A stretch of 64,000 nt of DNA from Anaerocolumna xylanovorans DSM 12503 (GTDB lineage Bacteria; Bacillota; Clostridia; Lachnospirales; Lachnospiraceae). Location of the stretch: NCBI RefSeq assembly GCF_900143645.1, contig NZ_FRFD01000007.1:1-64000 (forward strand), written 5' to 3'. Below are positions 8,501 to 15,392 of this stretch, one piece after another (position 1 is the stretch's first letter; each line of letters starts with the position of its first letter). The notes below the pieces were generated by a model. The model was not told where the DNA came from and ran no database searches. It worked only from the letters and a program-made list of their open reading frames with translations. The translations under genes were made by a program, and so were the position numbers.

Positions 8501-8926
8501 CTGGCTTCCTTCCGGTCTTTGTCCCTGGTTGTTCCTGTTATGCACACCGTCTCTGTCGTTTCTCTGTCCCTGATAGGAACCACGGGAGCCCTGTTCCCCA
8601 TTATTATGTTCCGTAAAACCGGTTCTTGGTGCATTCTGTCCCACACCTACAGAAGCTGTCTTAAGTTTGTCAGCCTGATTACCCGGTGCAGTTTCCGCCT
8701 TCTTTTCTTTATTTTCCGCAGTTAATGCTGTTGCAGCTACGGAAGTGTTTTTCTCAGTCTGATCTGACTGGGGAGCGAAACGCCCTTTTACCATGCTAAT
8801 CTCCTTATCATCGATGCTGCTCATGTGACTTTTGACATCCACGCCTTTTTCATTTAAAAAACCTACAATATCCTTGCTTTGCATATTAATTTCTTTTGCC
8901 AGTTCATATATTTTAATTTTAGCCAT
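5573..8926 (-). CDS. infB: Translation initiation factor IF-2 with long repetitive N-terminal extension
   Basis: 1117 residues, much longer than the roughly 700-950 usual in Firmicutes. Order: N-terminal IF2_N subdomain (MAKIKIYELAKEINMQSKDI, about 1-55); a disordered G/N/Q/R-rich region (about 60-455) with tandem 12-residue repeats; a second IF2_N (about 535-590); the GTPase domain with GHVDHGKTSLLDAI (P-loop, about 620-633), DTPGHEAF and NKIDKP; then domains II-IV. It delivers fMet-tRNA to the 30S subunit. I chose ATG 8926 because GGAGG precedes it at good spacing. The catalytic core is intact. It lies 18 bases downstream of ylxQ in the nusA operon. Confidence 0.97.
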   Translation of the reverse strand: MAKIKIYELAKEINMQSKDIVGFLNEKGVDVKSHMSSIDDKEISMVKGRFAPQSDQTEKNTSVAATALTAENKEKKAETAPGNQADKLKTASVGVGQNAPRTGFTEHNNGEQGSRGSYQGQRNDRDGVHNRNNQGQRPEGSQRNYNDNSERRPHQQGTRPDQGQRPDQGQRTEREGFTRAQGAQSAHPQGANRPSYQGQRPDQGQRTEREGFTRAQGQNAPYRQGNQNNQNRPYGGNRPQGQQGQQGQQGQYSQQGQGNGGRPQNDRGANNQGYQGGTNRPYGNNSYGNNNQGQYNRNNNNQGYNRNNDGTSQGQYNRNNDGTSQGQYNRNSDGTSQGQYNRNSDGTSQGQYNRNNSGTGQGQYNRNNSGTGQGQYNRNNSGTGQGQYNRNGDSQNRTPGTGQGRPYSAGGRPAGSGGYRPGGGQYGGNSAGRSNGQSSGFGGMNKDKDDTNDSRRRSTGTRTDSTKKFDAPIGMSRSDSVNVRNSRGNKNGKNTKNTYEKNFDNENNDEIKLPKKGQFIKPKAIQQENKEDEIKTIVIPDVLTIKELADKMKMPAATLVKKLFLSGKMVSINQEITFEEAGEIAIEYEIIVEHEIKIDVIEELLKEEEDDSETLEKRPPVICVMGHVDHGKTSLLDAIRETNVTSHEAGGITQHIGAYVVEVNGEKITFLDTPGHEAFTSMRMRGAQSTDIAILVVAADDGVMPQTIEAISHAKAAGIQIIVAINKIDKPSANIERVKQELTEYELVAEDWGGDTIFVPVSAHTKEGIEQLLEMIILTSEMIELKANPNRNARGIVIEAELDKGRGPVATVLVQKGTLHVGDSIAIGSAYGKVRAMMDDKGRRVKDATPSTPVEILGLNEVPDAGEIFIATSTEKEARAISETYISQGREKLLADTKAKLSLDGLFSQIKAGNIKELNIIIKADVQGSVEAMKQSLLKLSNEEVAVRIIHGGVGAINESDVNLASASNAIIIGFNVRPDNVAKEKAESEKVDLRLYRVIYNAIEDVESAMKGMLEPIYEEKVIGHAEVRQVFKASGLGQIAGSYVLDGKIQRGCFARITREGNKTYEGSLASLKRFKDDVKEVAAGYECGLVFEKFDDIKEFDQVELYIMEEVPRK
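7755..8006 (-). repeat. Seven tandem 36-bp units inside infB
   Basis: Seven contiguous 36-base units, each encoding a variant of QGQYNRNNDGTS (alternatives NSDGTS and NNSGTG), lie in the disordered part of IF-2. A degenerate eighth unit follows at about 8007-8050. Variants cluster as neighbouring identical pairs or triples, which suggests recent unit duplication by slippage. A second, longer duplication (RPDQGQRTEREGFTRAQG, twice) lies further towards the N-terminus at about 8280-8450. Confidence 0.9.
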
Positions 8927-8944
8927 ACTTACTACCTCCACTTA

Positions 8945-9328
8945 TCATGACTCAGTGCTTTCTTCGCATGTGTCACTCATTAACATGTTCAGTTGCTTTT
9001 CTACCGCATCAGCCAGACCCTTGTCTAATAGAACCAGGGAAGCCCTGAATTCTTTTCCAATAGCATGCCCGAGTTTTGTCTTATCACCAAAAAAGTAAAT
9101 CGGCACTTTGTAGTAAGTACACATATTGGTAAACATCTTTTTCGTATTATCTGATGCATCGGCGGAAACCATCACAAGCTTTGCCTTTCCTTCCTTTACA
9201 GCCTTTTCGGTCATAAATTCACCACTTGAGAGTTTTCCTGCCTTTGCTGCTAAACCAATATAAGAAAATACTTTTTTTTCAATACCCTGTTCTGTATTTG
9301 TGCTATTGTTTTCATATGCCAAGTCCAT
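8945..9328 (-). CDS. ylxQ: L7Ae-family ribosomal protein YlxQ
   Basis: 127 residues. The L7Ae/L30e/Gadd45 fold is recognisable from FSYIGLAAKAGKLSSGEFMTEKAVKEGKAKLVMVSADAS, the kink-turn-binding N-terminal half. It probably binds K-turn RNA on the ribosome or RNase P. Its start overlaps the end of ylxR by 17 bases, a common coupling in this operon. The acidic C-terminus (CEESTES) is not conserved. Function is inferred from the family. Confidence 0.88.
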   Translation of the reverse strand: MDLAYENNSTNTEQGIEKKVFSYIGLAAKAGKLSSGEFMTEKAVKEGKAKLVMVSADASDNTKKMFTNMCTYYKVPIYFFGDKTKLGHAIGKEFRASLVLLDKGLADAVEKQLNMLMSDTCEESTES

Positions 9329-9587
9329 TCAGCTCCTTCTTCAATTCCTCATACACATCCCCGGGAATATTTACTTTTAAGGACCTTTCCAGGCCTTTGC
9401 TCTTTACTGCCTTGACAAAGCACTCTTCCGATTTGCACAAATACGCACCTCTTCCGTTCTTTTTGCCCGTAGTATCAAGCATTATAATATTCTCCGGTGT
9501 TTTAATAACACGGATCATTTCTTTTTTATTCTTCATCTCACCGCAGCCGATACACTGCCTTTGGGGAATCTTCTTTACTGCTGCCAT
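9312..9587 (-). CDS. ylxR: YlxR (DUF448) RNA-binding protein, RNase P modulator family
   Basis: 91 residues. DUF448 signatures are IPQRQCIGCGEMKNKKEMIR (about 6-25) and GRGAYLC (about 51-57), with a basic RNA-binding surface. Family members bind the RNA subunit of RNase P. I chose the ATG at 9587 because the family begins right before the RxCIGC motif; the upstream in-frame extension would run through the nusA end. The start lies just past the nusA stop, with ylxQ overlapping the other end. Confidence 0.9.
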   Translation of the reverse strand: MAAVKKIPQRQCIGCGEMKNKKEMIRVIKTPENIIMLDTTGKKNGRGAYLCKSEECFVKAVKSKGLERSLKVNIPGDVYEELKKELNGLGI

Positions 9588-9591
9588 ATGT

Positions 9592-10644
9592 TTACCATCC
9601 AATTTCGTCAGCCTGAGTCTCGCTCTTGATATCAATCTTAAAGCCTGTTAATCTTGCAGCCAGACGGGCGTTCTGTCCTTCCTTGCCAATAGCTAAGGAG
9701 AGCTGGTAGTCCGGCACGATAACACGGGCGCTCTTTTCTGCCTCATCTACAGAGACAGCCACTACCTTGGCAGGACTTAAAGCATTCTCTATGAGAATGA
9801 CAGGATCCTCGCTCCAACTGATGATATCAATTTTTTCTCCTCTAAGTTCATTTACAATTGCATTTACTCTGGCTCCGTTGATACCGACACAAGCACCTAC
9901 CGGGTCAACATCCGGGTTGTTGGAATGAACGGAAATCTTTGTTCTGGAACCGGCCTCTCTTGATATGCTCTTGATTTCTACGGTTCCGTCCTTTACTTCT
10001 GCAACCTCAGATTCAAATAACCTCTTAACCAACTCAGGATGAGTTCTGGATACGGTGATTTTCGGTCCCTTGGTGGTGTCCTTTACTTCCAGCACATATA
10101 ATTTTATACGGTCTGTAGGTCTGAAATGCTCGCCCTTAACCTGTTCATTTTCCGTAAGAACCGCATCCACCTTTCCCAGATTGATACTTACATTATTTCC
10201 TACATAACGCTGTACGATACCGGTTACCACATCTTTTTCTTTGCTGTAATACTGGTTATACAATACTTTTCTTTCTTCTTCCCTGATTTTTTGTACCACT
10301 ACCTGCTTTGCCTTCTGGGCAGCAATACGTCCAAAATTCTTAGGAGTTACTTCCACATTAACGATGTCGCCGATATCATTCTTGGGAAACTTTAATCTCG
10401 CTTCCACAACGCTTATCTGGATAACAGGATCTGTTACAGTCTCTACGATTTCTCTTTCTGCATAGACATTTACAGCACCTGTTTCTCTGTTTATGTTAAC
10501 TTTGATATTATCTGCCTTTCCGAAATGGTTCTTACAGGCAGCTACCAGTGAGTTCTCCATGGCTTCTAACAGAATTTCCTTACTGATATCTTTTTCTCTT
10601 TCAATCTGATTTAATGCGTCAATTAACTCTTTGTTACCATTCAT
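9592..10644 (-). CDS. nusA: Transcription termination/antitermination factor NusA
   Basis: 350 residues, the short Firmicute form without the C-terminal AR domains. The N-terminal RNA-polymerase-binding domain (about 1-125) is followed by S1 (VVTGIVQRYVGNNVSINLGKV, about 134-154), KH1 (about 235-300, including DPVGACVGINGARVNAIV) and KH2 (LSLAIGKEGQNARLAARLTG, about 316-335). It acts on paused RNA polymerase. AGGAGG lies a few bases upstream of the ATG. The spacer to rimP contains a hairpin, and the operon leader carries a terminator-like stem that NusA itself might modulate. Confidence 0.97.
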   Translation of the reverse strand: MNGNKELIDALNQIEREKDISKEILLEAMENSLVAACKNHFGKADNIKVNINRETGAVNVYAEREIVETVTDPVIQISVVEARLKFPKNDIGDIVNVEVTPKNFGRIAAQKAKQVVVQKIREEERKVLYNQYYSKEKDVVTGIVQRYVGNNVSINLGKVDAVLTENEQVKGEHFRPTDRIKLYVLEVKDTTKGPKITVSRTHPELVKRLFESEVAEVKDGTVEIKSISREAGSRTKISVHSNNPDVDPVGACVGINGARVNAIVNELRGEKIDIISWSEDPVILIENALSPAKVVAVSVDEAEKSARVIVPDYQLSLAIGKEGQNARLAARLTGFKIDIKSETQADEIGW

Positions 10645-10692
10645 TTTCTGTTAATCCTCCTCTTTTCTCCTGTTTCTAGGGATTTTCTTCGT

Positions 10693-10717
10693 GTGAAAAT
10701 CAAAAAACAATTTTCAC
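10693..10717 (-). repeat. Hairpin in the rimP-nusA spacer
   Basis: GTGAAAAT at 10693-10700 pairs with ATTTTCAC at 10710-10717. The arms match those of the AT-rich hairpin in the two-hairpin elements near 20256, but the second hairpin and the conserved linker are not present. An overlapping alternative pairing (GATTTTC at 10681 with GAAAATC ending at 10701) cannot form at the same time. Confidence 0.5.
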
Positions 10718-10730
10718 TTCTTATTAAGAG

Positions 10731-11204
10731 CTAAAAATCAAATGCAAGGCGTATTAAGGAAATGTTCTGTCTCGGAATATCCAGTGTCTCGCCTTCTTCA
10801 AATTCCAGGGTTATCTTCTCTTCATCGTAAGCCTTTAATATACCTGTAAACTGCTTTTGCTTCTCAATTGCCTTATAAAGCTTTACATCTACTTCCTCAC
10901 CAAGGCTTCTCTTAAAATCCTTTTCTTTCTTAAGCTGTCTTCCAAGGCCTGGCGAGCTGACTTCTAAAATGTAGGCATCCGGTATAAAATCATGCTTATC
11001 CAACAAATCACTTAATGCTCTGCTGACCAATTCACAGTCGTCTACAGTGATACCGTCCGGTTTATCAAGGTAAGCCCTTAGATACCAGTTGCTTCCTTCC
11101 TTTACATATTCCACATCCACCAGCTCTAACTGATGCTCAGATATGATCGGCGCTAACAACTGCTCCGTCTTCTGTTCATATTCTTCTTTCTTTGTCATCT
11201 TCAC
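10731..11204 (-). CDS. rimP: Ribosome maturation factor RimP
   Basis: 157 residues. RimP acts in early 30S assembly. N-terminal domain with LELVDVEYVKEGSNWYLRAYLDKP (about 27-50), the YILEVSSPGLGRQLKKEKDF signature (about 99-118) and a C-terminal SH3-like domain. It is the first gene of the nusA/infB operon, with promoter and leader hairpin directly upstream. A GTG at 11204 (AAAGG 5 bases before it) and an ATG at 11198 are both plausible starts. Confidence 0.94.
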   Translation of the reverse strand: MKMTKKEEYEQKTEQLLAPIISEHQLELVDVEYVKEGSNWYLRAYLDKPDGITVDDCELVSRALSDLLDKHDFIPDAYILEVSSPGLGRQLKKEKDFKRSLGEEVDVKLYKAIEKQKQFTGILKAYDEEKITLEFEEGETLDIPRQNISLIRLAFDF

Positions 11205-11227
11205 CTAAACCTTTCTATAAATACAAA

Positions 11228-11247
11228 GAGTGGACTTTCGTCCACTC
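11228..11247 (-). promoter_or_regulatory. Terminator-like hairpin in the rimP-nusA operon leader
   Basis: An 8-bp perfect stem (GAGTGGAC and its complement) is closed by a GAAA tetraloop in the transcript and followed by TTTGTATTTAT. It lies between the operon promoter and rimP, so it would be transcribed as leader RNA. It may act as an attenuator controlled by NusA, or as a partial terminator. It could also end read-through from the his operon. Confidence 0.7.
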
Positions 11248-11278
11248 CTTTCAAATACTTTTACACTCTCAATTATTT

Positions 11279-11307
11279 ATTATAACATCAATCGCAAGGG
11301 AAATCAA
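11279..11307 (-). promoter_or_regulatory. Sigma-A promoter of the rimP-nusA-infB operon
   Basis: TTGATT (11302-11307) and TATAAT (11279-11284) are separated by exactly 17 bases on the minus strand. The -35 region overlaps one arm of a GGGAAAT/ATTTCCC inverted repeat, and no clear T-rich terminator for the his operon is seen before it. Confidence 0.8.
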
Positions 11308-11347
11308 GTATTATTTCCCATTTTTTGATTTTTCTATCTTCAAACTT

Positions 11348-12694
11348 TTATCTTCTATGAGCTAACTCTTTTACGATATCTTTCCAGTCCAGTCCGCATT
11401 CTGCCATAAGCACCATCATGTGATATAAAAAGTCGGATATCTCATATTTTAATTCCGAAGAATCCGGATTCTTTGCTGCTATAATAATCTCTGCTGCTTC
11501 TTCTCCGCACTTCTTTAATATTTTGTCAATGCCCTTATCAAAAAGATAGTTGGTATAGGAGCCTTCTTTGGGATGCTCCTTGCGGTCCATAATAACACTG
11601 TATACTTCATCCAATACGGTCAAAGGGTTTGTATCATCATAGGGCTTTTTATAGGTTTCTTCAAAGAAACAGGTGGGGCTTCCCGTATGGCAGGCAGGTC
11701 CTATCTGGCGTACCTTGGCAAGAAGGGTATCCTTATCGCAATCCACCGTCAAAGACTTCACATATTGGAAATGTCCCGATGTCTCTCCTTTTATCCAAAG
11801 CTTACTGCGGCTTCTGCTGTAATAGGTCATTCGGCCCGTTTCAACTGTCATATTGTAGGCTTCCTCATTCATATAGGCAACCATAAGGACTTCCTTGGTC
11901 TTATAATCCTGTACCACAACAGGCAGGAGTCCGTCATTATTTTTCTTCATCGCAGAAAATGGGATGCTGCTTTCGCAGGTATTCACAGGAATACTTTCTG
12001 CTTTTAAGGCTTTCTTGGCAGCGTATAAATCCTGGCTCTTATAATAATCCGTAATAATTCCTTCTATGTTATCTCCTAAAAGCTTCTTTTTTATAAAAAG
12101 CTGTGTATCCTGCTGCCGGCCTGTTTCTTCCTTCTCTGTGCCTGTCTCTTTACAGTTCTTAATAATTACCGGAAGATTACTATCCAAGGGCTTACCATCG
12201 GTGCTGTCTGACGATGCCTCTGTTCTCTCTGCGATAACAGCCGAAACAAACTCTCCCGCCCATGCTGCTAAACAGCTGTTTTCTTCGTTTTCCTTTATCT
12301 CCAGATAAATTCTGTCTTTTCCAAAACGCGTGGAAGCTTCTTTTAATGCCTTCATAACGGTGGTTTCCTCCACCGTATTTTGTGATTCTCCTGACGGCTC
12401 ACCGGATACCTTTAAGTCCCGGACCTTTACTGCTATGGCTCTGGCTCCGGTATAGAGTGCTTTCTTTACATCTTCAAAGCGCTCCATATGGCAGCTGATT
12501 ATAATAGGAATATCCACTTTCTTTGCCAACTCCCCGGCTGCCTTTAAAAATTCTTCCTTACAGGAATAGTCTTTGGTATCACAGCTAATATAAAGCTCAT
12601 CAGCACCATAGGCTTCATAAGCTACCCCCTGCGCCAAAAATTCTTCTGTATTCTCTCTATTATAAGCTATACACGGTATAATCTTCTTTTTCAT
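11348..12694 (-). CDS. hisIE: HisIE (phosphoribosyl-AMP cyclohydrolase / phosphoribosyl-ATP pyrophosphatase) with degenerate HisF-like N-terminal domain
   Basis: 448 residues, about twice a normal HisIE. C-terminal half: HisI (about 245-340; VVVQDYKTKEVLMVAYMNEEAY, SRSRSKLWIKGETSGHFQ, and zinc ligands in DCDKDTLL and GPACHTG) followed by HisE (about 355-448; KCGEEAAEIIIAAKN). Together these catalyse steps 2 and 3 of histidine synthesis. The N-terminal about 215 residues start KKKIIPCIAYNRENTEEF, and the segment YGADELYISCD resembles the start of HisF. However, the first catalytic aspartate of HisF (IIPCLD) is alanine, and the middle is low in conservation. It is therefore probably a non-catalytic TIM-barrel relic. 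It is the last gene of the his operon. Confidence 0.9.
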   Translation of the reverse strand: MKKKIIPCIAYNRENTEEFLAQGVAYEAYGADELYISCDTKDYSCKEEFLKAAGELAKKVDIPIIISCHMERFEDVKKALYTGARAIAVKVRDLKVSGEPSGESQNTVEETTVMKALKEASTRFGKDRIYLEIKENEENSCLAAWAGEFVSAVIAERTEASSDSTDGKPLDSNLPVIIKNCKETGTEKEETGRQQDTQLFIKKKLLGDNIEGIITDYYKSQDLYAAKKALKAESIPVNTCESSIPFSAMKKNNDGLLPVVVQDYKTKEVLMVAYMNEEAYNMTVETGRMTYYSRSRSKLWIKGETSGHFQYVKSLTVDCDKDTLLAKVRQIGPACHTGSPTCFFEETYKKPYDDTNPLTVLDEVYSVIMDRKEHPKEGSYTNYLFDKGIDKILKKCGEEAAEIIIAAKNPDSSELKYEISDFLYHMMVLMAECGLDWKDIVKELAHRR

Positions 12695-12703
12695 GACTGC
12701 CTC

Positions 12704-13294
12704 CTATTCTATTGTTCCCTTTGTAGACAGTACATCCTTTATTCTTCCATCAAAGAAAGATGCTTCATCCAAAGCCTTGGCAAAGGCTTTAAAAGCTGCC
12801 TCAATAATGTGGTGGGTGTTGCTGCCATGAATCTTCCTGATATGAAGATTCATACCGGCACTATAGGATAGAGCATAGAAAAATTCCTGTATTAACTCTG
12901 TGTCAAGCTCTCCTGCCATAGGGGCAAGGCTTCCAAGGTCACATACCAGATAAGGTCTTCCGGATAAATCAATGGCACATACCACAAGGGATTCATCCAT
13001 TGGAAGCATAAAGTTTCCAAAACGTTTAATTCCTTTTTTATCTCCCAGTGCCTGACGGATTGCCTGTCCTAATACAATTCCCGTATCCTCCACCGTGTGA
13101 TGCCCATCCACATAAAGATCGCCTTCTGCCTTTATCTCCAGGTCAAAAAAACCATGCTTTGCAAAGCCCTCTAACATATGGTCAAAGAAGCCGATTCCTG
13201 TCTTTATCCTGGCTTCACCGGTTCCATCCAGGTTGATGGAAAGTGTAATATCTGTTTCTTTTGTTTTCCTGGTGATAGTGCTTGTTCTATCCAT
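12704..13294 (-). CDS. hisB: Imidazoleglycerol-phosphate dehydratase HisB
   Basis: 196 residues, the monofunctional length. Metal-binding duplicated motifs are visible: GFFDHMLEGFAKHG and DLYVDGHHTVEDTGIVLG in the first half, and GSNTHHIIEAAFKAFAKAL in the second. It converts imidazoleglycerol phosphate to imidazole-acetol phosphate. It lies 2 bases after hisD and 9 bases before hisIE, so it is cotranscribed. Confidence 0.97.
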   Translation of the reverse strand: MDRTSTITRKTKETDITLSINLDGTGEARIKTGIGFFDHMLEGFAKHGFFDLEIKAEGDLYVDGHHTVEDTGIVLGQAIRQALGDKKGIKRFGNFMLPMDESLVVCAIDLSGRPYLVCDLGSLAPMAGELDTELIQEFFYALSYSAGMNLHIRKIHGSNTHHIIEAAFKAFAKALDEASFFDGRIKDVLSTKGTIE

Positions 13295-13296
13295 GC

Positions 13297-14592
13297 CTAT
13301 TCCTCCTCAAAACGTACTGCAATGGAATTGGCATGGGCGGTAAGGCCTTCTGCCTGGGCAAAGCGTACTATATCTTTATAAACCGGTTCCAGGGCTTCTC
13401 TCGAATAAGAGATAATACTGGATTTCTTAATATAATCATCCACACTTAAGGGTGAGAAGAACTTGGCTGTTCCATTGGTGGGAAGCACGTGATTGGGTCC
13501 TGCAAAATAATCCCCAAGTGGCTCACTGCTGTACTCCCCAAGAAAGATTGCTCCGGCATTTTGTATCTTTGTCATAAGGGTAAAGGGATCCTTTGTGAGA
13601 ATTTCAAGGTGTTCAGAGGCTATCTCATTGGCTGTCTCCACTGCTTCATCCATGTCAGAAGCTATGAGGATATAGCCGTAATTATCAAGGGATTTTTCAA
13701 TGATTTCTTTTCTCGACAACACAGATGTGAACTTCTTTACTTCTTCCGATACTCTATAAGCTAATTCTTCACTGGTGGTAATTAAGATAGCACTTGCCAG
13801 CTCATCATGCTCTGCCTGTGATAAAAGGTCAGCAGCCACATATCTTGGATTGGCGGTTTCATCCGCAAGCACCAGTATCTCACTGGGTCCTGCGATGGAA
13901 TCAATACTTACGTGGCCATATACAGCTTTCTTTGCCAGTGCTACGTAAATATTGCCCGGCCCCACGATCTTATCCACTTTTTTTATGGATTCCGTCCCAT
14001 GGGCAAGAGCTGCTATCGCCTGTGCGCCTCCCACCTTATAAATCTCTGTAATACCTGCTTCCTTTGCAGCAACAAGGGTTCCGGCATAAACTTTCCCTTC
14101 ACTGTCCGGCGGTGTGGTCATAGCAATACGCTTAACTCCTGCTACCTTTGCAGGGATTACATTCATCAGAACAGAAGAGGGATAGGCTGCCTTTCCTCCC
14201 GGTACATATACTCCGACGGATGCTAAGGGAGTAATCTTTTGTCCCAGTATAATCCCACTTGGCTCACTGTCAAACCAACTGTACTGCTTCTGCTTTTCAT
14301 GATAGGTTCTGATGTTTTCTGCGGATTTTCTAATAACCTGTACTACCTCGGGGTCCACCAAATTGTAAGCTTCTTCCATCTCTTCTTTGGTTACCAGAAT
14401 GGTATCCCGGTTAATATCTGCCTTATCAAAACGCTTGGTGTATTCAAAAAGAGCAGCATCTTTTCTTACCTTTACTCCCTCAATAATTTCAGCCACCGCT
14501 TTTTCATAAGTCTCATACTGGTTGGGACTTCGCTTTAACAGATTTCTTAGAATATCTTCTTTTATTCCTTTTTCTAACCTTTCAATCCTCAT
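13297..14592 (-). CDS. hisD: Histidinol dehydrogenase HisD
   Basis: About 431 residues; oxidises L-histidinol to histidine using NAD and zinc. Visible motifs include PGGKAAYPSSVLMNVIPAKVAGV, KVDKIVGPGNIYVALAKKAVYG, DSIAGPSEILVLADE, and AEHDELASAILIT with the catalytic Glu-His region. GPNHVLPT near the C-terminus is also typical. I prefer the ATG at 14592 because GAGG then lies 5 bases upstream; an adjacent ATG at 14595 is too close. Confidence 0.97.
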   Translation of the reverse strand: MRIERLEKGIKEDILRNLLKRSPNQYETYEKAVAEIIEGVKVRKDAALFEYTKRFDKADINRDTILVTKEEMEEAYNLVDPEVVQVIRKSAENIRTYHEKQKQYSWFDSEPSGIILGQKITPLASVGVYVPGGKAAYPSSVLMNVIPAKVAGVKRIAMTTPPDSEGKVYAGTLVAAKEAGITEIYKVGGAQAIAALAHGTESIKKVDKIVGPGNIYVALAKKAVYGHVSIDSIAGPSEILVLADETANPRYVAADLLSQAEHDELASAILITTSEELAYRVSEEVKKFTSVLSRKEIIEKSLDNYGYILIASDMDEAVETANEIASEHLEILTKDPFTLMTKIQNAGAIFLGEYSSEPLGDYFAGPNHVLPTNGTAKFFSPLSVDDYIKKSSIISYSREALEPVYKDIVRFAQAEGLTAHANSIAVRFEEE

Positions 14593-14648
14593 CATGACCT
14601 CTTTTCCGAATATCAGCTTTATTCTTTGCTCTTGGATTTTTCCCTGTG

Positions 14649-15296
14649 TCATTTGGCTTTTATAAGTACTTCCCTTAAATCAGTTATCAGCTTGTTGATT
14701 CTTTCCTGTTCCATCTTCATACTTACCTGGTTTACCACCATTCTGGCTGACAGCCCGCAGATTTCTTCCAAAACCTCAAGCCCATTCTCCCTAAGGGTTG
14801 AACCGGTTTCAACGATATCTACAATCACTTCAGATAATCCAACAATAGGGGCAAGCTCAATAGAACCGTTAAGTTTGATAATTTCTACTGTCTGATGCTT
14901 TTTATTATAAAAATAATCCTTGGCAATATTAGGATACTTGGTTGCGACCCGGATTAATTCCCCATGCTGCAACAGTTCTTTCGCTGATAAAGGACCTGCC
15001 ACACACATCCGGCATTTGCCAAATCCCAAATCAATAACCTCGTAAAGCTTTTTGCCCTCTTCTAAAATCGTATCTTTTCCTACGACTCCGATATCGGCTG
15101 CTCCATATTCCACATAGGTAGGAACATCGTTAGCTTTTGCCAGGAATATCTTAATTTTCTGCTCTTCATTGACAAATATCAGTTTTCTGGAATCCGGATC
15201 CTTCATCTCTTCACAGGTATATCCCACCTGCTCTAATATCTCCATTGTCTTTTTTGCCAGCCTTCCTTTGGCTAACGCAAATGTCAAATATCTCAT
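14649..15296 (-). CDS. hisG: ATP phosphoribosyltransferase catalytic subunit HisG (short form)
   Basis: 215 residues, the short HisG lacking the C-terminal regulatory domain, which needs HisZ for activity and feedback control. It begins RYLTFALAKGRLAKKTMEIL. It carries DVPTYVEYGAADIGVVGKD (about 54-72) and the PRPP-loop region ending DIVETGSTLRENGLE (about 160-174). It catalyses the first step of histidine synthesis. It is separated from hisZ by a two-hairpin element. Confidence 0.97.
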   Translation of the reverse strand: MRYLTFALAKGRLAKKTMEILEQVGYTCEEMKDPDSRKLIFVNEEQKIKIFLAKANDVPTYVEYGAADIGVVGKDTILEEGKKLYEVIDLGFGKCRMCVAGPLSAKELLQHGELIRVATKYPNIAKDYFYNKKHQTVEIIKLNGSIELAPIVGLSEVIVDIVETGSTLRENGLEVLEEICGLSARMVVNQVSMKMEQERINKLITDLREVLIKAK

Positions 15297-15333
15297 CTAA
15301 ACACACTCCATTTATCAAACTAAACCCCTTGCA

Positions 15334-15392
15334 TATCGCAAGTCTACTTGCGATACTGCCCAAATAGAAATTAAAAAATGCAACGCATTTTT
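15334..15392 (-). repeat. Two-hairpin intergenic element, copy 1 (hisZ-hisG spacer)
   Basis: In transcript order: an AT-rich hairpin (AAAAATGC/GCATTTTT, 15374-15392) touching the hisZ stop, a TATTTGGGCAG linker, then a 10-bp perfect stem (TATCGCAAGT and its complement, 15334-15355). The outer pair of the stem is TATCGC/GCGATA, where the copies near 19251 and 20219 have TTTCGC/GCGAAA, a compensatory change. Confidence 0.8.

Noticed and set aside
7594..8725. Long open frames on both strands overlapping infB (about 320-350 codons)
   Set aside because: They arise from the low-complexity 36-bp repeats, which stay open in several frames; the products are monotonous and lack family signs, while IF-2 clearly uses this region.
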